From NCBI GenBank assembly GCA_033032175.1, contig CM065309.1:20646001-20710000 (forward strand): a stretch of DNA of 64,000 bases, written 5' to 3'. Positions 1-13,200 of the stretch are shown one piece after another (position 1 is the first letter of the stretch; every line of letters begins with the position of its first letter). The DNA is from Saturnia japonica. Taxonomy: Eukaryota > Arthropoda > Insecta > Lepidoptera > Saturniidae. Position numbers and translations under genes: made by a program. A model generated the notes under the pieces. It made no database searches. It was not told the DNA's origin and saw nothing but the letters and a program-made list of their open reading frames with translations.

Positions 1-590
1 TGCAGTTATATACCATCCATTGACTACCGGGCGTGGACTGATCTAAGATGTTTCTAGACTCTGTTATATGAGAAATAATACAAATGGAAACAATCTTTTA
101 GATCTAATATTAACCATAAGCTAATAACATAATAATAAGCATAACCAATTGACAGGCTGCAGTTATATACCATCGATTGACTACCGGGCGTGGACTGATC
201 TAAGATGTTTCTAGACTCTGTTATATGAGAAATAATACAAATGGAAACAATCTTTTAGATCTAATATTAACCATAAGCTAATAACATAATAATAAGCATA
301 ACCAATTGACAGGCTGCAGTTATATACCATCGATTGACTACTGGGCGTGGACTGATCTAAGATGTTTCTAGACTCTGTTATATGAGAAATAATACAAACG
401 GAAACAATCTTTTAGATCTAATATTAACCATAAGCTAATAACATAATAATAAGCATAACCAATTGACAGGCTGCAGTTATATACCATCGATTGACTACCG
501 GGCGTGGACTGATCTAAGATGTTTCTAGAATCGCTATATGAGAAATAATACAAACGGATACAAACTTTTAGATATAATAATAACCATAAG
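1..590. repeat. 157-bp tandem repeat array (about 3.8 units)
   Basis: Units begin with TGCAGTTATATACCAT at 1, 158, 315 and 472, giving an exact 157-bp period. The first three units are nearly identical; the fourth decays after about 530. The array is cut by the window edge, so its true copy number is unknown. A divergent single copy of part of the unit lies at 15555-15660. No coding function: the minus-strand open frame across it is a by-product of the repeat. Confidence 0.9.
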
Positions 591-600
591 AGAGATAGTA

Positions 601-636
<36 letters not shown>

Positions 637-637
637 G
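591..637. repeat. (AG)n microsatellite
   Basis: An almost pure AG tract directly follows the last unit of the 157-bp array. Similar AG tracts occur inside the dispersed repeats near 6471, 21332 and 45095. Confidence 0.85.
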
Positions 638-1197
638 GCACAATATTAATGAAATCAAATTAATTCATACAAGTAACACTGATTAGATATATTAAAATTT
701 CGAGTATTACACAGTATCGGCTGAAATATGACCTTCCTATTAGAATACACCATGAAAAATTCTCTCAAACGCCATAGTTTTATATTTAGAAAGGTTCCTC
801 GATATACGTCAACAAATATTGTTAATCAACGTAGTATCCAGTAATATTCTAAATACCTTTTGCTTAGTTTTCCATTTTTAGTTTTAATCTAATCTATACA
901 AATACATAAAATTGAAATGTCTGATTTTAATGTCAAAATAACAGTGTTTTTACTAAATGCATATGTAAAAGTATATACGGTACCTGGTTTCATTTTAAAT
1001 CACTATTATTAACTTGTGTCAATTTTGAAAGAAAGCGCTATGTAATGTCAGTACTCCGAATATTTTTTGAAATTTCTCTAATGATGAGTGTTTAAATGCT
1101 GTAAAAATTGTAACCAAAAATAAAAAAAATAAGGTTAAGGTATTGTTTCATTTATAACAAAGGATCCTTTGATATTATTTTCCATGCTATATGTCAC
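638..1197. other. AT-rich spacer, no gene seen
   Basis: AT-rich sequence with no convincing open frame, splice-flanked exon or recognised repeat. The stretch near 890-1000 resembles text at 7030-7100 (TAAATGCATA-type), so it may be repeat-derived. Confidence 0.4.
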
Positions 1198-1510
1198 TGG
1201 GGGGGGGCGAGAGTTTAGTTGACGGTATTTTTTATAGGTATCACGTTATCTAAGTTTGAGATTAAATATGGTGGAAACCCTTCGTGCCGTATGAGTATTT
1301 CGATGTCTCGTAATAAGACCAAACCACTCACCTTGAACTCCAGCTTCCTTTTATATTTGAGGACCTCCTGCGCAAGTTCAATCACACGACATGTTCCAAT
1401 GAGTATTAGGCACCTATAGTTTATAAATTCTTCATCTCAATAGTAGAGATAGTGGCGGCGTAGACGACGCGATATCACATACGACAGCAGCGGGAGTCCA
1501 AGGCAATCTG
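1198..1510 (+). repeat. Dispersed repeat, copy 1 (partner at 43641-43995)
   Basis: Starts after a G run, then runs through ATATGGTGGAAACCC, AAACCACTCACCTTGAACTC and TAGTAGAGATAGTGGC to GTCCAAGGCAAT. The same blocks recur in the same order in 43641-43995, with small indels. No protein is recognisable. Class unknown; it may be part of a larger retroelement. Confidence 0.7.
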
Positions 1511-2376
1511 AAAATTCTTCTTCTTCTGCTACTTCCTAACTTGGCAACCGGTCCTCTTTAGTGAAGACCATTACTGCCATTATCGAGTGAAATAAAGTGT
1601 CATGTGTCATGACGATTCAGTATCCCAACAAGATGCTGGCTCCCTTGTTAGAACTTTCTAGGGAGTTTTTGTGGGATTTCAGAATGAATGCTTTCAGCTA
1701 ATATTTATAATCCACTTCACTTATGCACAAAAACCAAAGTATATCACGCAAAACGCCACCAATATTACATAATATAGGGTCATAAACCTAAGTAAATGAA
1801 TTAAAAATAAAAACCACAACATGTCACTTCAAGATCCCGTCAAAAACTCCAATCTGAAAATTAAACCTTTTATATGTTGAAAATAATATCTATGATTTTT
1901 TTTTTTAATATTATACGCCAAAAAGTAATTATAAGTTTTTTAATTAAATAAAAAAATATGTACTCCACAAAAACGTGGTATTGTGGTCCCGTGACGTCAT
2001 CATTCATTTTATATGATGGCAGTGACAAATGTGACACTACACCAGAGTTTTACTTTCACATTTTCTGAACGGTGATGTCACATTTTCTAATTCTCATTTC
2101 AAATCACAGACATAAAATAGTAATTTTCTAAAGAGAAAATTATCTCTAAAAAAATACTGTTTCCAGGTTTGTATTGCTTTAGACTTTTTATCTATAGACC
2201 AATATTACTCAATCATTTACTTTAATTTTTAAACATATATATAACTCGCGGATTAGTGATGTCTCTAGGATGCGTAAGAGATTTTGCCACTATTCACGAA
2301 AAGGGCTGTACAAGAGAGGTGAGATTATAAAACAAACGTTTCAACGCAAACAGACACTGATCAAAATACTTCTACA
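1511..2376. other. Spacer, nothing recognised
   Basis: AT-rich with several poly-A/T runs. No supported exon, RNA gene or repeat partner found. Confidence 0.35.
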
Positions 2377-2720
2377 ATGTTACTAGGCTGGGCTATGAAG
2401 GCAGAGTGCGCTTCTTTGACAACAATACCTTGGCACATTGATGGTACTACATCTGATGATAAGCACAGTACAATCCAGACACAATGGCAACCACCGAAAG
2501 ATCTAAATCTATCGGCGTTCGCTGCTGTCATGCGTGTCTGCATAAATATCTCTTCACGTTACACTTAAAGGAAACAATGTCGTAAGAGGGAGGGAACGCA
2601 CCGGCTGGGAGAAGGTTCCACAGCTTCACGGTACAACAAAGATGGGTGAACTTTTAAGTTCGTGCCGAGATGGAGGTTACCGGAAAACTCCTAACCCCAG
2701 CGCGTGTGATTACTGTTGTA
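2377..2720 (-). mobile_element. 3' fragment of a Jockey/CR1-type LINE (family L)
   Basis: Read on the minus strand, this holds the degraded carboxy-terminal part of a LINE ORF2 and its 3' end. Diagnostic blocks are ACCACCGAAAGATCTAAATC, TGCATAAATATCTCTTCACG and CCACAGCTTCACGGTACAAC. The same blocks recur at 3245-3480, 17335-17600, 20340-20530, 30210-30830, 50925-51060, 54580-54740 and 59215-59400. The best coding version is at 30210-30830. Here the frame is broken. Confidence 0.65.
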
Positions 2721-3244
2721 GAGGGGAGAGGAATGTATAAGATTGATACTGACGGTAGATCATGCTCAGGGAGGCATTGCTCCTGCGCAGCTGAAACGGG
2801 ATGTACTGGAAACAAATAGTGAATAGTGATATAGTTCCGAAGAGGAAATTATAGATAACTTTGAACAATTTAGTGGCACAGTGAAAAAAAAAACGTAACG
2901 GGATACTTGACAGATGTGAAACATCGAAGGAAGGTCATATGGGGGTCAGTGGAGTGTCCCAAAGGGTGTTCCGAAAGTTTCCCTGTGGGGTTCTTGGAGG
3001 GTCAGTAGGGTTGCAGTGATTATTTTCATAATTTCATAATTCATCCATCATATAGCGTGGTGAGGTCTCGCCACGGCCTGTATCGCCACGCCAACAATCA
3101 GGTTTACCCTCGCCTATAGATGTTTCACACCAAAAATCAAAAATCCATGATGACAGTCAAAGATTTTAAGAGCTCACGTTAGAGCCATTAGAACTGTACC
3201 CATACACAAGTTAAAACAAAAATCATATAGAGTTACAAGAATTA
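2721..3244. other. Spacer, nothing recognised
   Basis: Mixed-composition sequence that may extend the LINE fragments on either side. No open frame supports a gene. Confidence 0.35.
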
Positions 3245-3480
3245 TTCTTATCTTTGTCGTGCCGTGAAGCTGTGCAACCACCTTCCTGGTGAATGTATTC
3301 CCTCCTTTCAACGACATCGGGTCCTTCAAGCGTAACGTGAAGAGGTGGTTATGCAGGCCGGAATGGAGTGGTGGCCACCGATTTATTTAGATCTCTCGGT
3401 GGTAGCCGTTATGTTGGAATTGTACTGTGCTTATCATCAATGACAGTAATGTCAGTTTACCGAATTTCTATACTACTCAA
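3245..3480 (+). mobile_element. 3' fragment of LINE family L
   Basis: Plus-strand copy of the repeated LINE tail, with blocks CGGGTCCTTCAAGCGTAACG, GAAGAGGTGGTTATGCAGGC and GATCTCTCGGTGGTAGCCGT. It lies about 0.5 kb from an inverted copy at 2377-2720. The frame is broken. Confidence 0.65.
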
Positions 3481-4219
3481 CCCTTCCTAGGCTTAGCGTT
3501 TGAGTATCTTCATATACATCAGTTTTTAACAGTCTATTTCAATGTCAATGTCCTTAAATATATAGTATAATATTACCGTTACATTTATAAATATTCGATA
3601 TTAATAGTGATATAAAAATTTGCATTTTTGGTCGTCAATCCAAATCAAGTTTTATATCATATTAAACTTTATATGAATAACTATCCTATTTAGAACTAGC
3701 GCTATGCCAGCGGATTCGCTCGCGTTATATTTATATCCTATTATTACTTTCTAACTGAATTGCTAAATACTAATTTACATTGATCTATCTTCAAAAATGA
3801 CTGTGTTCGGGCCTCGAGACTCATCATATTCTGCTATGTCGTCACTTAGCGTCAGGTGATATTTTGGTCAAACATATAAAGAGTCTATAGAAGGTAAAAA
3901 AGTATGCAGATAATAATTAAATGAAATTCAACCAAACGAAACCAACCAACAGAAATAAATAATTTAGTTCGTTCTATGCGAAATCGAACTAACAGTACTT
4001 TTGTTTTGAGGTGTTTTAAATCTACTTCAAGCTAACTAAATCTATCATCTTTAGTTGTCGAACTACTTTTTATTCGGAATAGAAGTTTTGTAAAAACCTG
4101 TTATATTTTAAAAGGCTGTTTTTTTTAATAATTTCTTATTCAAAGTAACTGGTAGTCGTATTAGAACGGTCATTACCAAAGTTTAACAGCAAAAGGTCGT
4201 ACGCTTAGAAAACGGATAA
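3481..4219. other. Upstream region of gene A
   Basis: AT-rich flank before the first peroxidase-like gene. No additional exon, repeat partner or clear regulatory motif apart from the TATA-like box annotated next. Confidence 0.4.
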
Positions 4220-4226
4220 TATAAAT
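4220..4226 (+). promoter_or_regulatory. Possible TATA box of gene A
   Basis: TATAAAT lies 70 bp upstream of the gene A start codon, which would put transcription start near 4250 and leave a short 5' leader. AT-rich surroundings make chance matches common; no Inr consensus was recognised. Confidence 0.25.
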
Positions 4227-4289
4227 TTTATCGTCTATAATTTTAAATAATAAAAAAATTATAATATAATAAAAATAAATAGTAGAATA

Positions 4290-7200
4290 ATGTTAAGATT
4301 AGTGATATTTTTATCCACATTATGTGGTATTCACTGCGGAATATTTTACGATGCTTATCACGGGACGCCTATAACCAAAGAAGACTTGAGACATCACGAT
4401 AAATCTAATTCGACTTTGTAAGTATACATATTAAATTAATAATGATAATTTGCATAGTAACACTTAATTAAATAACCATATCAATTACTAGCTAAATCGT
4501 ATCTGAAAATTGAGATACAGGTTTTTGAATAAATTGTTACATTATGAATTGTTAGTATCATTATATTAATACGTGAGAAAAAAACTTCGGATATCTTTTT
4601 AAGCGTATTGCGTGCACGGAAGTCTGTGAGATTTGGCATGGTTATATGGAGAAGGAGTGCAGAAAGTTAAATTTTAACTATAATATCTGTTACTAATATA
4701 TTAAATTAAATAAATTGATACTGCGATTCTTACATGACTAGTGCCATTGAACTTAGACCCCCCCCCCCCCCCCCCAATGTTGACATTGTCACTCAATGGA
4801 AAGTGAAAGCAAGTGATATAATATTCATTGTTTAGGTTTATACTGCAAATGTACCGCTAGTTTTAATAAGACAATTTAATATATTAATTTTATTGGCCCA
4901 AATAATTTTAACTTTTTGAAGTTATAGGTACTTTTTTTACACGTGTTTACTAGAGGGTGAAATTGAGACCTCCGTCATGCAACATGTTACGGAAGTAGTA
5001 AACCATGAAGTTAACCGTCAATAATAATAATGTATATAGATTTTATTATTGTTTTTATCAAATTAAATTAATTGTTATTTATTATACAGTGGTAAATTAT
5101 TATTTTTTAACAATTAGAATAATTGCAGGATAACATTTTTGCAATTTTTTTTTGCAACTACGTACACCACTTTTAAACTAAAAACTTCTATAGGTACGTT
5201 GTGCGATTTTTGTATGGGGTAAACCTTATGAGTTCGCGTCACTGACACCGACAAGTAACAATGTATTTGTAGTGTATGACATGTTGAATTGATTGTTCCA
5301 AAGTTAATTCTCTTGCAAACGAGCAATGTACGATGAAAATTAAAGGACTCATAAAAACAACCATGAAAGTTATATTATCTTTATTAAAACTTTTTAATTG
5401 TGATTTTGTTATCGTTTTTATTTTCGCTTCTTATTAGTTGGTGCGTGACTGAAATTGAACCCTGCGATCATCACGAAGGTAGAAGGAACGATGGGTCGTG
5501 CAATAACCTCCAGCACCCAACACGGGGAGCCGCTCACACTCCCGTTCGCAACGTCTTACCCACTAGTTTTATTGATGGTATGTTTGGAAATCTAATTCTC
5601 CAATATTCAATTGAATTAGAGTCGTTTCGTCGATAATCGTATATGGCGAGTCTGTGGCATGTTACGATCTTCGACCATATCTACATTAGCCTAGTGGACG
5701 TAAGCTCGACTGCTATGATCGAGGTCCTGGGTTCGATCCCCAGGTCGAGCAAAGTGTTATTGGGTTTTTCTATGAAATTCTCAGTAGCAGCTCGGAATTA
5801 GGCTTTGTGCCCGATTAATGGCAATACGCTCGCCCCCTATAAAATGGAACCTAAAAAAAACCAACACGGCGAACTCTAGGCTGTACATTAGTACACCTCT
5901 GCCTAACCCTTTGAGGATACAGGCGTAATGGTATCTACATTTAACATGAGGTAGACGAAACCCAACTTACAATTCAATTAAAGATCTATGCATATAATAG
6001 TACTCTGTAGACCATGAAAGTAAATAGACATTTTCAGCATTTATTATATTGATGAGGGTTTTAGTAAATTCTCAAATTTGTTTTAGCTGTATTAACATAA
6101 TTTATCAAATGTACCAGCTAAATGAATTTAGAAATTTTAATTTGGAATTCTTAACCAAAGAGGAGTTATTTCAGATCAAAGTGGTCAGTACGACAAAACG
6201 CTAATTTCATATGCGACCTAATGTTTGAAAAATTTATTGGCAATGAAACATGTTGCTAACGATAGGAAATATACAGAAGAAATTAAAAAAAAATTAGCAA
6301 TTAATCTTAAACGCGAATTACGAGTGACTTTTTAAGGATTAACCTGAGTAAAACTAATTTAATTATGATTTCAGTTATCTCCACATTTTGTATATTACGA
6401 AAATCTTATTTTAAACTCCAAATATTTGTATTGATGACTATCTGACCCGCGCAACTACGTCTGCGTTATATAAGAGAGAGAGAGAGAAAGGGTTAGAGAG
6501 AGTGGGTATTAGGCACTGTATTATAGGTACCGCCCGCCTCCCACATTATTCTGCATAATAAAAATGGGCTCGCGGTACTTGGTCATTATTTTGCTGTTGA
6601 GTTATTTTAAAACTGCTATATCTTCTAAGATATTCATTGAAATCAATGACTGTAAAGTGCAATTTTATTCAAAATTAAATACTTATGATGACTAATGTAT
6701 TTATTTCGATAAGGATTAATACTATGTATATAAAACACCTTCGCAAATAATTTATTATTTAAGAACAAACTTTATTACCATAAAAAAGGTTATATTGGAT
6801 AAACTCTCAAATATAGCCATTATGTTATCGCGGATATTTCTTTAGAACTATTTAAAATAATTTCGTTACACACAATTGTTGCGTAATTTTAACCATTCAC
6901 GCAGCGTACACAGTGGAAGTTCTCAAAAGGAATAAATTTCTCCCGTTCAACATTTTTCATTGATGCTCCGTTTGTCAAACCTAGAAACGTCTTAACATCA
7001 TACATATTTCCATCATCATTATCTATACAATTAATCAAATTGAAGTGTCTGTGTAATGTCTAAATAACAGCATTTTACTAAGTGCATAATATAGAAGTAT
7101 ACATGGTACCTATAACAAAAATAGCCGCGTGTACGTTTGTCTCAAATTTTGTAGGGGACGAACCAAGAAAAGCTAAAAGTGGAAATGATATGCCACTTCC

Positions 7201-10200
7201 AAGGTATTTACGAACACTTTTCCTCGCGGAAGGTCGAGTACCGAGCAATAAGTTTTCATACCTTTCCACTTATGGCTGGGTACTTCTGTCCAGTGACGTC
7301 GCTTCTCTTCATGATACAGGTAATTGTGCAACTTTTTTTCTATACCCATTTAACTAACCGTTCCAAAGTTGGCGGCAATACTAAAAACATGGCTGCATTT
7401 GTGCTTGATACAGACTATGGAGCTGTATTGGTGTTAAGTACCATTAACAATTTTTTTGACATCAGTTTTAACTTTGGCTTCAATTGAACGTCCAAAATTA
7501 AGATCAGCTGTTAATTAATGCATTCCAAAGAACTTGAAGCTGTCAGTCAAAGGTAGGGTTCATCTTGGAGAGTCGAGTTTAGTTGAAAGAACTCTATTTT
7601 ACTGAGAAGCAATACGCCTGTATTTTAAAAGCATTGAACTTAAAATGGCTCTTATCAGCGAATCGCCTAGGCCCTAGGCGATTCTTACCTTGTTAAGGCT
7701 CAAATACATCCAGTCGATTATGGCCTCCCACACTCTACAGGCTTCATCCCTGTCAGCGCGAATTTTAATGCGAGTAACTCTTGATTGGTGTTTAACGTTT
7801 ATTTGAAAACTAAGCCCGTGCGTGGGCTTTGTTCATCATTAGGACATTTACAGGTAGATAAATAAACTAGCGGATTTTTTTTTCAACTAAAACATCTACT
7901 TTGAGCCAAAATTAATTGAAATGTAATCTTAATTTCAGTTAACTATATAGTTTGGAAGCCGTACTGCTGCTTACCGAAGGGTAAGACAGATCGAGATTGT
8001 ATCCCAATGAAAGTGCCGGACGATGACCCTGTTCATCGCTTCTCGGATATCAGATGTTTGAACTTGACGAGGCCGGAGACTTTCCAAAGCAAAGGTTGCC
8101 TTAAGAATAATACGCACCCTAGTCGAGTAAGTAATTTTTTAAAGAAGAATCAAAATTCAGATTCGCTAAAGTTTTGTTGTTCTGCAAGTTTAAATAGTCG
8201 GGCATAACGCACTTTGCTTTCTAGCGACATAATTTTGTTCTGATTTGGGTATACATAGTTAACGTATATTGATAGAAGTAACTTTTATATTATCCAAGTG
8301 AAACGAGACGTACAATATTAATTGTTTTTAATTTGAACGAATAGTTAAACCGCGAAGTAACAGTCGCATAGGCAAAAAACCCTTATCGTTATTTCTTCTA
8401 TTAGCACGGTCAATTTAGACATAAAAATAGTGGTCAAATAACAAAAAATCCCGCAGAGCCAAATATTAGTGGAATGCTGGGGTGGGGTTTACCATTGCAA
8501 ATAAAGTTTTAAAAACCCCCATCGATCCTATGTGTGCTACAAAAGTTATTTGGGGGTCAAAGGTCAAAATTTGAGGTATTTGGATTTTTCTCGAAAACGG
8601 TAAGACGGTAAGGTAAAAAAAAAACCACAAACCAAAGTTGTAGATCTTAAAATTTTCTACAAAATGCTCTTTATGATTTTTCCTAAGAGTTACCATTCCT
8701 GCGATATCGCGATTCTAAGAGTCATATTATACATGATATGCACACATTTCGTAGTAGTTTTCTCGGCGCGTTTTTTTTACCGTGGTTTCCCCTGTAGGCC
8801 TACTCCACTAACTGTCATAACAATTTTAGGATAATTTAAAGGAAATAATACTCGTCAAGCTCTAGATATTACCTTATTATTGATATTGATTATTGATATT
8901 GCTATTGATTATTCGGTTAACTATTGTTATGATTTCTTTAGATATTTTAATCAGATTCATACTCTTGAAAGTCTACTTCAACAATCATATCTTCTTCGAT
9001 TTCTTCTTCTTCCTCTTCCTCTTGCTGGATGTTCATAAATTGTTCATATGTGGCTGAGTCATTTGTCTCTTCATTAAAATCACAGAAATCTTCCTCTATT
9101 GTACTCAACTGGACATTTGAGCAAGACTGACCTTAGCAATTGGTACACGCTGGAAAACACAGCAACCCGACTTTTTTACAGCCACATTTGGCACTACAAC
9201 CTTTTTTTGCAATTGTAAAAAATAGTGTTGAGGAGTTTTTCTGGAGTTGGTGGGAGTAAAGTTTGAATCGGTTCTAGAGTATTATATATAAATTTCCAAT
9301 CACAGTCTTCTGGATTCAGTTGATTGCCTAGCCATGTTTGAACTTGATAGTATACTCGATACTAGTGGTGAATAGCAGATGCCGATGTTGGAGGAAGACA
9401 TGATAATTGTATTTGTTTCTTGCTTCGCGTATCTTTTACAGAAGTTAAGTACCGGTAGTATATTTGGAGCTCCATAAACTGCAAGAAGAAAGTGAATTCC
9501 TTCCTTAATTATTGTTTGAGGTGTGGAATCAATATCTGTAAATACTTTAGCGCAGTTAGTCAAATCTTTTTCTTTCGAATAATTTAAATACTGACGTTTT
9601 GCCCCCCCCCCCCCCCCCCCCCCCCCCGTACATTGCTGACGAAGTGTTGCAGCCGGTTATCGCATGTAAAAATAAAATATAGTTTTGGCATTTGGTATAA
9701 GCAGATAAATTTTGAAGAATATATTTCTGTTCGCTATTGAGCCCTTCCAGGTTTCAGTAAATAAATAATTTTATCCATTGGAGACATAGTATTATCGAAA
9801 ACGCAAGATTGAATATCTTCACGAACAATTGCTGCCGCAGCTTTCAAAGTTTTTAAGCGCTTTTCTTTTTCATCCAAGTGTTTTTATCAGACCAGACTTG
9901 ACTTAAAATATCTTGGTAATTGTCAATAAAACAAATAAATGTTAATTTTCCAGGCTTCTTTGTAATCATAATTCAACTGCCATACTTCAATTTCAATCGT
10001 ATTTTTATAGTTCTGTCATCTAAAGCTCCATCTTGACAAACATTCTTCAATTCATCCAACAAAAACTGGCAATCAGTACTCGTTTCTATGAATTAAAACA
10101 TTTTCTCCATTGCAGAGTTTACAGTTTCATCTTGTGAACGGCCAAGTTTACCACCAGTATTAGGTTTTAAGAAAGATTTGTAACAACTGTCATGTTATTT

Positions 10201-13200
10201 TGCATCAGCAGCGACTAAATCTTACTCAAAATGAATACGTTCAAGAACAGCCTTTGAAACATCATCAGAACGATCTTTAGCTAATTTCAACAGGTATTCT
10301 TTGAATTTTAGTGTAGTCACGTTATAATTTTTTTTTCAAAGATGCTGTGTTTTCCTTTTCTCAGTTTTTTCATTGGCTTCATTGCCACAAAATAAACAGT
10401 ATTTTTAATACAAAAATTTGATTCACTTACTCGCGTTCTAGTACGAGGTGGACTTATTTTTGAAGTACTGGCCTGTTTCTCCTCACGTTGTCTTTTTACT
10501 GCAGCGATTGAAGTTTTCCGAGAGTATGATTTTCTGCAATCCACGGGTATTGTTACGGACTTTAGAGTTCTTAAATACTCAGTAAACTCATCACCTCTCG
10601 CGACACTAGCCTCGATTAAAGTTGGCATTCCACGATCAACCATAACTGTTTTATCTTCAGTTAAAAGTTTATTGAAAAAAAGCAAAACTGAGACATTTTT
10701 TCGATCTATAAAATAGCACAAATAACCTAAACGGTAGACGCTTGTAATAGGTACGTATATTCACTTGAACTGAACCTTTAGCACTAAAAGAAGCAGGTAT
10801 ATGAACGAGACCTACGGACAATAGAATAGCCAGATGATTTAAGGCCACGTGGGAAGAGGGGATTCAGTTACGGATTGGCTATCTTTTGAATAAAATATGT
10901 TTTCAGAATAATATTATATATATATATATATAAATAGACGCAAATAGGTATTTATACTTGTCTTAAGTGCCTGATTATGTATATACGTGGCTTATATGTG
11001 CATATCATGTATTATGTGACTCTTAGAATCGCGATATCTCAGGAAAGGTAACTCTTAGAAAAAAAATCATAAAGTCATTTTAGTAGAGAATTTTAAGGTA
11101 TATAACTTTGTTTGATGTTTTTTTTGTGATAAACTTACCGTTTTTGAGAAAAATCCAAAAAACCTCAAATTTTGACCTTTGACCGCGAATAACTTTTGCA
11201 GCACACATAGGATCGATGGGGAATTTCAAAACTTTATTTGTAACCACCAATTTAGACTCCACCAATTTTTGGCTGTCCGGGTTTTTATTTAATTTTCAAT
11301 GTCTATATTGACCGGCCAATATGTATTATTCCTTTCTGATATGATAAAATGTATCAATAAATAAAAGTACTGGTATATAGTATAAACCATACAATATTCT
11401 GTTCCAAACATTATTGATAGACCAAAATTCCATCACTCTGAAGTTTTTTCTCCAAAGGTATCTCTCTACTGGAGTAGGCAATTACACACCATATACAATA
11501 TTATACAATTCATATATATTTAAACAATTTTTTCCCCAGATAGTAACATCAACTCCATTAATAGATTTGTCAGTTCTATACGGCGGTGGATCAAAGAATT
11601 TTCTCCTCAAGGGGAGACAGTTCGAAGGTGGATTACTGAAGACAGAGATTTCTAACGGGAGGATATGGCCTCCTAGTTATAAAACACAGAACAACGTCTG
11701 TTTATTAAATCAGAAGCCTCGTGAGACCAGATGCCACTTGACACGTGAGTTTTTTTCCATCTGCTTCATTCCTGCAAGTTTAAATAGTTATTCCTTTTTA
11801 CCCTACGGATAGGAGACTCAACAAATCGGGAATGATTATTGAATATACATGCTTCGTATAACAGTGAAAAATTAAGAAAAATTAACGCAATAATCATTCC
11901 CTATTTGTTAAGTGTCCTATCCCGAAGCCTATATATATCCTATCCCGTTGGCTCCAAGAGCCTGATTACCCAAGCTCTAAACATCATATAACAAAACAGT
12001 ATCCAAGATCATGATGAGCAACTATACAAGAGATTCGAGAATGCTTTAAGGACTTTAAACTTTTAAAGACTTTAAGTAATGCTCGATCATCCAAATTCGC
12101 TGAGCATGTAGTACAAAAGTGCAGGTCAAGTTATCAGTTAGGTTGGTTAAGTTATCATTTCCGTAGTATCTCCGATATCAATGAAATATTTTTATCTTTA
12201 TAAAAATGTGAAGTAATTCTCACAATTTGTTTTACAGATGATCCTAAATGATTCTAGTATATACACATGAGTTTAGATTAAGCTATATAGCAAAATTAAA
12301 CTTTAAATTTAAAAAAATATTTGTTTGTAGCTGAAGACGGCCCTAATACATTAGCCGGTATCAACTTAATGTCTATATGGTTTTGGAGACAGCACAACGT
12401 AATTGCCCAAAATCTAGCCAGGGTTAACCCTTGCTGGGGTGATGAGCTGTTGTTTATCACAGCTAAGGATATTAACATAGCTATTGCACAGCAAATCATG
12501 TTCTATGAACTTCTTCCATTATGGATGGGTAAGTTTTATTTAATTACATTGTTCTGCACTTCGATAACCATAGGAATAATAAAACCTACAACAGTAACTC
12601 TCCTAAATGCGTGCTGGCTTCGCTACTACGGATGTTATTGGATACTCTCTTTTCAACGCATCCCATTTTTCTTGAACTGTAATTAATACATCTAGAAACA
12701 GATAAGTTATTTGTGAAATATATAAAGATAAGTGAAACGAGTCAATAGTCACAGCAAGTAAAATATAGTATAATTGACTTTCAGGTCATGATAATCTTAT
12801 CAGGGAAAGAGTGATCTCCCCGTCACCAGGATTCAGAAATATTTACAATCCTAAAATACTTCCGCAGATTGCTTTGGAATTTCCATATGTTCTGAGATGG
12901 CTGCATACGGTACAAGAAGGTGCTATCAAGTAAGCATATAATCTTTATCCACCCATATGTAGCGTTCTTTTTTTTCGCTTAAACCACTTCACAACTTCGT
13001 TTATTATACGCATTTATTTATTTTTTCAAAGCCGTACAATATCACCTATATAAAAGATCTCCTTTAAAAGAATATTGAATCAGTTTTTACTGATCGATCA
13101 CTTATCCATAATCAGCTACATTTTCACTTTCAATTAGGGTGTGCCCAAAGTCATTCCTCAACCAGAGTCTCATCTCAGAATGTTTTCGAACCAGTAACTT

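Noticed and set aside
368..658. 96-codon minus-strand frame
   Set aside because: It covers the 157-bp tandem array and an AG microsatellite; its Ser/Leu repeats come from the microsatellite.
5684..5760. tRNA gene
   Set aside because: B box is good but the arms do not close into a cloverleaf and the segment continues into a SINE body shared with 36403-36666.
7155..7319. Reading H142 of gene A as the ordinary distal His
   Set aside because: Counting from the conserved Phe of the 'F-T' block, the distal position falls on S136 with D137 matching the calcium Asp; H142 is six residues too far. Reported instead as a separate finding.
12296..12499. Minus-strand frame opposite exon 6 of gene A
   Set aside because: Shadow of a real exon; no independent evidence.
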